Positions 16,136 through 22,021 of a stretch of DNA of 22,021 nucleotides are shown here, one piece after another. Both the position numbers and the translations under genes were made by a program. The stretch is from Chara braunii. Lineage: Eukaryota; Streptophyta; Charophyceae; Charales; Characeae. The stretch spans positions 129,384 to 151,404 of the forward strand of contig BFEA01000586.1 of the NCBI GenBank assembly GCA_003427395.1, read 5' to 3'. The stretch's first letter is position 1; each line of letters opens with the position of its first letter. Below the pieces are notes generated by a model. That model was not told the origin of the DNA, searched no databases, and saw only the letters and a program-made list of their open reading frames with translations.

Positions 16136-18128
16136 CCTGGCCTCTTCTCGTACTTGAACTGATAGTAAATTCACAACCACACCAACACACGATCGCACTT
16201 CACCAGCTGCATCATTTAATGCACACCGAGTTTTCCTTGCTTCGCCAACGAATCAGAGTCCGCCTGAACACAAACCACCTCACAATTGATGACCTTCTTC
16301 AGGACTTGTCATTTCTCATTGTCGGGGAGGGATTCCATCACTTTCCAGCCATGCTTGTCCGACTTAGTGACTTGCACGAACCAATCGCTCTCCTCTTTCT
16401 CCTTTTTGCCTTTCTTCAACGGCGGATCGACATGTATGTAAACGACCTTCTTCCTGTCCATCTTCTCATTGTCGATGTAGGCGATCCCCGTCTTAATGTT
16501 TTTGACCTTCTTCTTTTTTATGATCCAATTTGCTCCGTCGTGGGCTAGGAGCTTTCCCCTCTCCCATTTCTAAAAAAAAATCATTCTCAGTTTCCAAACG
16601 TTATCTCCGGCCATCACCAACTGGAAATAGGGACGCAAGGTAGCATTATGTTTCTTCATGGCGTCGTCCCTTTCTTGATCTGCGAGAGTCCACAAGTCAT
16701 TCTAAGTTTCCAGACGTTATCTCCAGCCATCACCAGTTGGAAATAGGAATGCAGGGTAGCGTTATGTTTCTTAATGGCGTCGTCCCTTTCTTGATGTGCG
16801 AGAGTCCACAAGTTGTTGTAAGGCGTCTTATGGAGCGCCAAAGTACAAAACCTACGTCATTTCTCGACTTGAGTCTGTTTCCCGCTAGGGTAATCCATAA
16901 CAACTCTCGAACATTTACCGTGAAACCACTGCAACCGAATGTCTTTCATCGACAATCTCAATTGTCTAAGAGGCGCCTTAAGGTCCGTCTTATTGTCCTG
17001 GGAACTGACAAGAAAATACCCTTCGAAGTCCTCATCTAAAAAGTAAAACATGTGTGCCGACCATTGCTCGAAGTTGTACTTCCTCGCCATGACGATACCG
17101 AGCAGCGACTTGGTTGCAGACGCGTTGTGTTGCCTACAAACCGCGTAATAGTAGTATTGGCCTTCCAGATCACCCTTCTTGTCCTTCGGCTTCAAAAGTT
17201 TGGCCCACTCCTCGGGCTTCGGTTTTTGCAGCCCTAGTGGCGTCGGCTTCAGAATAGGCAACTCGTACGACAACTCGCTAGTCGAGAACGCCAACAACAT
17301 CGCTTCTTTGATCTGTTTCGTGTGGACGAGATCTAGGGACTGCTGGTTGTATTGATTCTCCCACTCGAAGATGTCGACGGCCTGAGCTGGGTTAATGTCA
17401 AACTCCCGCTTTTTCCTCACGCTGTCTTTATATTCTAGGAAGTACGTGGATTCGACGTCGATGAGAGCCTACAATGAGCCTGGTCCCAGCATAGGCTGCT
17501 TCTATTTTGAAGCCGTACGTTTTTTATACTGATGGCCCTGCTGCCCCCCAAGTTCCTTCCCTTTCCTCCCTACAGTCTAGGGGGTCGTTGTCTTCAGTTT
17601 CTTCGAAGAACCGATCATCTCGTCATGAATCATGATGACTTCCCTTTTTTTTTTGAGGAATGTCGTGCATGCCCTCCTCGACAGTTGACTCCTCCGTAGC
17701 TTGGGCCTCGCTAGTGCCGACCCCGATATCTGAACTAACTTCAACATCCCCAGTAGCAGCCGCTAGCTGCTCTCAAGCTAGAGCAACTTGCTGCACCCTA
17801 GGAATAGATAACACAGACTGGTTTCTCTGCCTCGACAGGGAAGTTGTCGTCTACGGCAGTGCGTCATCGTCGTTATCGTCAAAGCGACCACATCCCTCGC
17901 CCAAGTGTATATGAAATGGCGAACAAGAACCTAAATCCCCCCCTTCCGTCGGAGCCCCGTTGGATTCGTACCCGTTGCACAACTGCAAGGGCAGCGACAA
18001 CTGTTGTTCGGGGCCAACGTCGCAGGGGTTGTCAAGGTCGATGTTATTTTTCTCCAACATGTCAAAAAAAAATTGTGCCATAACAAAACTCCTTCCTTCG
18101 CAAGCTCACGATAGAAGGGGGTGTTCAC
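16130..18128 (-). pseudogene. Decayed repeated-family hypothetical gene, three frameshifts and eight stops
   Basis: The minus-strand coding signal is continuous across frames. It begins FYRELAKEGVLLWH near 18120 and NNIDLDNPCDVGPE near 18040, then runs through an acidic FDDNDDD stretch. A basic region FLEYKDSVRKKREFD leads into the best-preserved part (17420-16857), with YYYYAVCRQHNASATKSLLG and YNFEQWSAHMFYFLDEDFEG. Then come HKTPYNNLWTLAHQERDDA, WERGKLLAHDGANWI and VVYIHVDPPLKKGKKEKE, and it ends near KYEKRPGG. Frameshifts lie at 18064-18072 (A9), 17645-17654 (T10) and 16572-16580 (A9). Stops lie at 17851, 17773, 17577, 17502, 17469, 16309, 16216 and 16171 (leftmost base of each). A 116-bp duplication sits inside it. 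It resembles a multicopy family I associate with charophyte genomes, function unknown; this is from memory and untested. The first codon at 18128 is GTG, so the true start is unknown. Confidence 0.6.
16581..16812. repeat. 116-bp tandem duplication inside the pseudogene
   Basis: Positions 16581-16696 and 16697-16812 are aligned direct repeats with only scattered differences. Both encode a version of YFQLVMAGDNVWKLRM on the minus strand. As 116 is not a multiple of three, the duplication itself shifts the frame. Confidence 0.9.
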
Positions 18129-18189
18129 CCCTCAAAACAGATCTCATTTCAACACTGCCCCTTTCGAACCGGCAACAACGTTGCCTTTC

Positions 18190-18460
18190 GAACTATAAAT
18201 GGTTTTTATAAAGAAGTGGCGAGGATCCCCCTGCGTATCCTCCCACCCAAATATGGCCTCAAGCACTATACGTCACTTGTTGTTTTTGGCAAAGCTGACA
18301 GGACCATACCGCTGCTCAATGGGGTTGGAAACATCTCCACAACACAATAGACAAACCATTTGGCCGTTATTTGGTTGGACCATGATTTCGCGGTTGTAGA
18401 CATTATGTCTGGAGGATGCTCCTCACCCCTCGAAGAAGATATTGTGTCTGCAAAGAACAA
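18190..18460 (-). pseudogene. Decayed coding fragment, unknown
   Basis: A minus-strand frame opens with MFFADTISSSRGEEHPPDIM (18460) and passes SWSNQITAKWFVYCVVEMFP. It meets one TAG (18263-18265) and then continues as CLRPYLGGRIRRGILATSL to a TAA near 18190. It has protein-like composition and lies immediately upstream, in the same orientation, of the gene relic at 18128-16130, to which it could belong. No family is recognised. Confidence 0.3.
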
Positions 18461-18640
18461 CGCAAATGAAGCAACCCACCACGTGGTCAGGTTTAGGCAA
18501 ACCTACGCAGCAACAATTTGATCACCGACAAACCACAACCTAGGCTCTGCAAGGCGTTACAACGGTGGTGGTGAATCTGGAACCTGAAATGACATTATAA
18601 TTCTATCGGTGTCAACACACAACATGCAGACCTTGCATGC
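18461..18640. other. Spacer, nothing recognised
   Basis: Short unique-looking sequence before the palindrome-rich region, without an open frame of note. Confidence 0.4.
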
Positions 18641-19080
18641 GTAGTTCGGATTTCTACGAACTTCGCGCAGGAAAACTCTCTCACACCTCCGTCTGAACAA
18701 CGCAAACAATCTTTGTGCAGGCGCACCCGTCATCCGACTCTTCCTTGCGAAGTCCTCAACGCAACGATTCCTGTCAAGGGCATGAATCTCGAAGTTCGGA
18801 TTTCGGTGGACTTAACCCGATTGCTTCGAACTTCACGACGTGTTGCCTTTTACGATCATAATCTTCAAACTTCGGTTGTTGTCTAGTGTTTCTGAAGTTG
18901 TCTCTATCGGACAAAATTGGAAGTCCGGAAACCTGGGGAGTTCGAGTTATTTGCAGTGTTTAGCAATGAACGATGTGGTGGTGTTCGACAGATTGAACCG
19001 AATGACATTTCGCGGAATGTCCGAAGTTTGGATGCCGGCGAACTTCATCCTTTCCAGAAACAGGTGTTATGACGACGTTC

Positions 19081-19152
19081 CTTCGCATGCGGAGGTGATC
19101 ACCCCGTTTCAGTAATCTTCGCATGCGGAGGTGATCACCCCATTTCAGTAAT
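19081..19152 (+). repeat. 36-bp tandem duplication
   Basis: Two copies (19081-19116 and 19117-19152) begin CTTCGCATGCGGAGGTGATC and end TTTCAGTAAT. They differ at a single base. Confidence 0.95.
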
Positions 19153-19607
19153 CAGTGATGTTCGTTTTCCGTCAAACGTGAACGATTGATGCCCACTGAG
19201 ATCTCTTGAGTCACGATGTTAGTGGTAGTGATCCAAGATCATTGTCATCCGTTCCCATATTCGGGTACGGCAAAACTTCTTCAGTCCCGCATTTGGAAAA
19301 TACGTGAAGTTCGGATGTCGTTTAACTTAAAGGAGCCGACCATCCAATGCGGTACTTTTAAGCCATGTTCTACCTAAAAAAACATTGAAGTCTGACTATG
19401 TCCGATTTTCGTCAGTTATCCTTTTTAGACTATATGTGAAGTTCCGATAAAGGTGAACATTGTGCACTCACTCATCCTCTCAGGCGACCAGAGTCTTCTG
19501 TTCTTGCAAGTGAACCCAAGCATACTGGTGTGATGTCTTAAGAGCGGATCTCGACGAACTTAGACAGTGGAGGGATGGGGCATTTAGAAGAGCCGAAACA
19601 GACAATA

Positions 19608-19637
19608 TTCGAAGTTCGACGTGATCCGAACTTCGAA
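19608..19637. other. Perfect 11-bp inverted repeat, best example of the family
   Basis: TTCGAAGTTCG (19608-19618) and CGAACTTCGAA (19627-19637) are separated by eight bases. The counterpart in the second long repeat (20258-20283) keeps nine of these pairs and the same eight-base loop length. Confidence 0.9.
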
Positions 19638-20640
19638 CATGGAAGGAAGGGTTGGGCGGTTGACTGTCGATATCAGCACGACTACTATCTTTGCAGAACA
19701 TAGGAGAGAAATCCTACTTTGCACTTGACTCAGAGTTCTCTCTCGTGTTCTGCAAAGATAAGAGAGGTGTTCAAACAGACAGTGAACCAAACGACTCTTC
19801 CCACACTGTTCGAAGTTCAGATCCCGACGAATTTCGACTACTGTGGGAACGGGGTTCCTTGACATATGGACTCTTTGTCCTGTGGGAGAGGAGCAAAGCG
19901 TTTAACTCCTAGGATGTACGAAGTTCTTCAAGTCACCCCGTTTAGACAACCCACGAACTTTGTAAGTCCTCCGTTTGGACACTACGTGAACCTCGGATGC
20001 CAGTGAACTTCTAGTATTCTCCCATACATGAAGTTCCCGGACATCTGAAATTTACCTATTGGCGAAAAATAAAATATGGCGAAGGTTTTCTACCGGAAAT
20101 TTAATTAAGTTTGTTGGTGTCCAAACTTCTTCAGCAGTCTTTTTTCTCCAATACGTAAAGTTTGGATGCCGACGAACTTTGTGTATTCACCCATCGTCTG
20201 CGGTGACTGCGGTCAGTGGTGAGATGGGTTGTTTAGAAGAGCGGAACGCACAACATGCGAAGTTCGTCAGGATCCGAACTTCGAACATTGTGGGAAGGGT
20301 TGTGCAGTTCATCGTCAACACGATTCTGATGTGTGCAAAACACGGGAGAGAACTCTAAGTCCCTAGGTTTTGGGACTTGACTTGGGGCTCTCTTCCCTGT
20401 TCTGCAAAGATCGGAGTCGTGACAATACTGACAGTGAACTACACGACTCTTCCCCTAGTGTTCAAAGTTCGGATCTGGTCGAACTTCGACTGCCGCAGGA
20501 ACGGGGTTCCTTGACATGCGGACTTTTTGTCTCGTGGGAGAGGAGCAGAGCGTGTATCCTCTGGGGTATCCGAAAGTCTTATGGTCAGCCCGTTCAAGCA
20601 ATCAGTGAAGTTCAGGAAACGATATCAACAGAAAAATAGT

Positions 20641-21075
20641 GGAAAATTTTTATCATGGTTTAAACTTGCATATAAGTTGGAACCAAAGTATGAAGAGGGT
20701 GAATTGGTGCGGCCAATCGTTTAGACGGGGCGGATGCATGTTTCCAACCGTTTGCAAACCTGAGGCCGAGATGTGATCAACCTGTTTTCAACATGTTTCC
20801 AGCACGTCTTGCACTTAAAGGTTGGTGGTTTGTCCATGGCAAGAAAGTTTATAATTGCGTGGATCTGTCGTGGTAAACGACGCCAGTTGAATGCAGGGCG
20901 GCCCGCAATAGTGACCCTTGACGTTTTTCGAGGCATTCGTTCTTGGATAGCGAAAATGTTGTGTGGTAGACACAAGTGATGTCAACTCTATTAATAGATG
21001 TCTAATTCCGGTTCTAAGCCGTCAAGACCTGGCTCCCATGACAAAAAAATATAGTTAAAAAAAAAAAAAACGATT
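20641..21075. other. No gene supported
   Basis: Overlapping open frames exist on both strands around 20721-20979 (about 70-80 codons each). Neither shows a motif or a clear composition advantage. An A14 run lies at about 21057-21070. Confidence 0.4.
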
Positions 21076-21087
21076 TTGTCAAAATCA

Positions 21088-21492
21088 ATGCGGCAGGCGT
21101 GGAAAAGCAACGAGGAAACCCTCATAAAGCGACCGACCTCGCTGAGCCTTTTTGGTAGGGGAGACGATGCTGAACCTGCTGAGGCTAACGAGGTCGACAC
21201 AAAAGATTTCCTGTATAGAATAACCAACGCAATTTCATGGTCGGACGTTGCGCTCCCGATATGGGTCATGACTGATTGCGTATCGCGGTCTGGGCGCGAT
21301 CTCATTTTCAAGTTATCATTGTCGTCATGTGATGACAGTGTATTCCTTCAAGTTGAACAATGGTTTCAAGTATTGCAAGTTTTGAAGATAAGGGGGGGGG
21401 GGGTTAGCATGTTTGGCCCCCAATCGCTCGTCCGTGCTGAGAACAGTCGACAGTTCGCACAACTCGTGGCGCTGGGCTTCTTGCAATTTTGA
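21088..21492 (+). CDS. Hypothetical ORF, possibly a gene fragment
   Basis: From the ATG at 21088 the frame is open for 134 codons to TGA (21490-21492). The first part (RQAWKSNEETLIKRPTSLSL, GDDAEPAEANEVDTKDFLYR, ISWSDVALPIWVMTDC) has balanced, protein-like composition. The part after about 21370, including a G9 run, looks less so, so a splice junction or frame change is possible. An opposite-strand frame (21311-20991) competes for part of this stretch. No family is recognised. There is no partner gene nearby. Confidence 0.25.
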   Translation: MRQAWKSNEETLIKRPTSLSLFGRGDDAEPAEANEVDTKDFLYRITNAISWSDVALPIWVMTDCVSRSGRDLIFKLSLSSCDDSVFLQVEQWFQVLQVLKIRGGGVSMFGPQSLVRAENSRQFAQLVALGFLQF

Positions 21493-21540
21493 TTTTATAA
21501 TTTCACGACCTGCCCCCATTTTTTTACATATTTATCAGTA

Positions 21541-21559
21541 CGACGACGAAGCGTCGTCG
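21541..21559. other. Perfect 8-bp hairpin
   Basis: CGACGACG (21541-21548) and CGTCGTCG (21552-21559) are separated by AAG. Confidence 0.85.
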
Positions 21560-21853
21560 ACTTGATTCTTCGTATAATGTTTGGTGGTCGGCATGACAAC
21601 TTCCACCCTTTGCTCCTCGACAGGATGTATGGTCCAGCGTGACTTGCGGTGGCTTGTCCTCATTTATTTTTCTGCGATTCGTGCTGCAAAGAGTGGTCCT
21701 TGCATCCTACGTAGTCCACGAATAAAAGCTTTCTTGAGTGATGATTACATGGTCACATCGAGGCTATGTTTTTTTTTTTTCCCACAACTCCCTTTTCTCA
21801 TTTTGCGTGTCCGAGCCTTTTTTTTTTGAGAAAACTAGGGCGCGGTCAGGGTA

Positions 21854-21874
21854 GTTTGAAAATACGTTTCAAAC
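21854..21874. other. Perfect 8-bp hairpin
   Basis: GTTTGAAA (21854-21861) and TTTCAAAC (21867-21874) flank a five-base loop. Just downstream, ACTGCAGTC occurs twice (21910 and 21961), about 51 bases apart, in similar contexts. Confidence 0.85.
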
Positions 21875-22003
21875 TTACGTTTTGAAGTCCAATCCCCTCT
21901 GAAGTTTACACTGCAGTCCAAACTCCTCGGTCGCGTGGTTGTCGCAGGGCGGAGTTTCTTACTGCAGTCTAGTTCTCCACGTCGGAGAGCCAAACCGTTT
22001 TCC

Positions 22004-22021
22004 AAAAAAAAAAAAAAAAAA
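22004..22021 (+). repeat. Poly(A) run at window edge
   Basis: At least 18 A residues run to the last base of the window. It may be a retroelement tail, a microsatellite or an assembly edge. It cannot be resolved because the window ends. Confidence 0.9.

Larger units (their letters stand above)
18641..20640. repeat. Satellite-like region with recurring GAAGTTCG...CGAACTTC palindromes
   Basis: A roughly 25-base imperfect palindrome, with arms GAAGTTCG and CGAACTTC around GAT-containing centres, recurs at about 18641, 18790-18835, 19310, 19608, 19811, 20155, 20258 and 20463. Single arms lie in between. A larger imperfect direct repeat of about 650 bases links roughly 19560-19915 with 20215-20560, sharing blocks such as GAACGGGGTTCCTTGACAT and GTGGGAGAGGAGCA. 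Short open frames here are repeated with the DNA and show no domain; I do not call genes. It could be the body of a nonautonomous mobile element or a decayed satellite. Confidence 0.75.

Noticed and set aside
15797-16198. Asn/Gln/Ser/Ile repeat protein frames across the tetranucleotide arrays
   Set aside because: They are translation of (AATC)n and (GATT)n in several frames; there is no independent coding signal.
15412-17853. Reassigned stop codons (TAA/TAG as Gln, as in some green algae)
   Set aside because: TGA is also found in frame, frameshifts accompany the stops, and the RT gene is open for 693 codons under the standard code.
18641-20640. CRISPR-like array or heat-shock-element cluster
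   Set aside because: The palindromes are unevenly spaced and diverged, so this is not a CRISPR array. GAA and TTC blocks are not at the two-base spacing of heat-shock elements.
20721-20979. Overlapping 68- and 84-codon frames on opposite strands
   Set aside because: Neither has a recognisable motif, and one is probably the shadow of the other or both are chance.

Overview
This window looks like non-genic, repeat-dominated nuclear DNA of a green-lineage eukaryote. Two short runs of the plant-type telomere repeat TTTAGGG lie inside it. There is no bacterial operon layout, ribosome-binding sites or compact genes. It contains a Ty3/gypsy polyprotein relic, many simple-sequence arrays and decayed coding tracts. 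A charophyte alga such as Chara is my best guess, from the style of the gypsy and hypothetical-protein relics, but that is recognition from memory and is unverified. Nearly all recognisable coding sequence is on the minus strand. Layout, left part: positions 1-1224 are one copy of a G/T-rich repeat ending in (GT)n. A dense cluster of hairpins follows (1235-1338). Then comes the best gene in the window, an intact 693-codon reverse transcriptase (3437-1356, minus) of the Penelope-like/TERT-like type with no recognisable GIY-YIG endonuclease. Upstream of it, on the same strand, is a frameshifted coding tract (6306-3970) that could be a companion ORF1. Telomeric TTTAGGG stubs lie at 3564-3579 and 6760-6783, both G-rich on the plus strand, which is antisense to the RT. 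This is the orientation expected if endonuclease-deficient Penelope-like elements were added to G-rich 3' overhangs and then capped by telomere repeats. I consider this telomere-associated retroelement module the most interesting thing here. Middle part: 6784-10749 holds long T tracts, one plausible short coding exon (7707-8048, plus), a purine-rich tract, a (TA)n array and a possible first exon with a GTAAGT donor (10465-10412, minus), but is otherwise featureless. Positions 10750-13404 hold two further tandem copies of the G/T-rich repeat; the second is close to the copy at the left edge. Right part: 13409-16135 is bounded by two oppositely oriented modules made of a short hairpin plus an (AATC)n tail. 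It contains a decayed basic and Gly/Thr-rich reading frame (14302-13448) and a truncated Ty3/gypsy protease-RT relic (about 15560-14620), both minus strand. A second decayed minus-strand gene (18128-16130) has three frameshifts, all at homopolymer runs, eight in-frame stops and a 116-bp internal duplication. Positions 18641-20640 are a satellite-like region built around a recurring imperfect palindrome with GAAGTTCG and CGAACTTC arms, inside a roughly 650-bp imperfect duplication. The last 1.4 kb has one hypothetical ORF, a few hairpins and a poly(A) run at the window edge. The genes do not form a pathway: apart from the possible ORF1 plus RT pair, they are independent mobile-element relics accumulated in what is probably subtelomeric or heterochromatic DNA.
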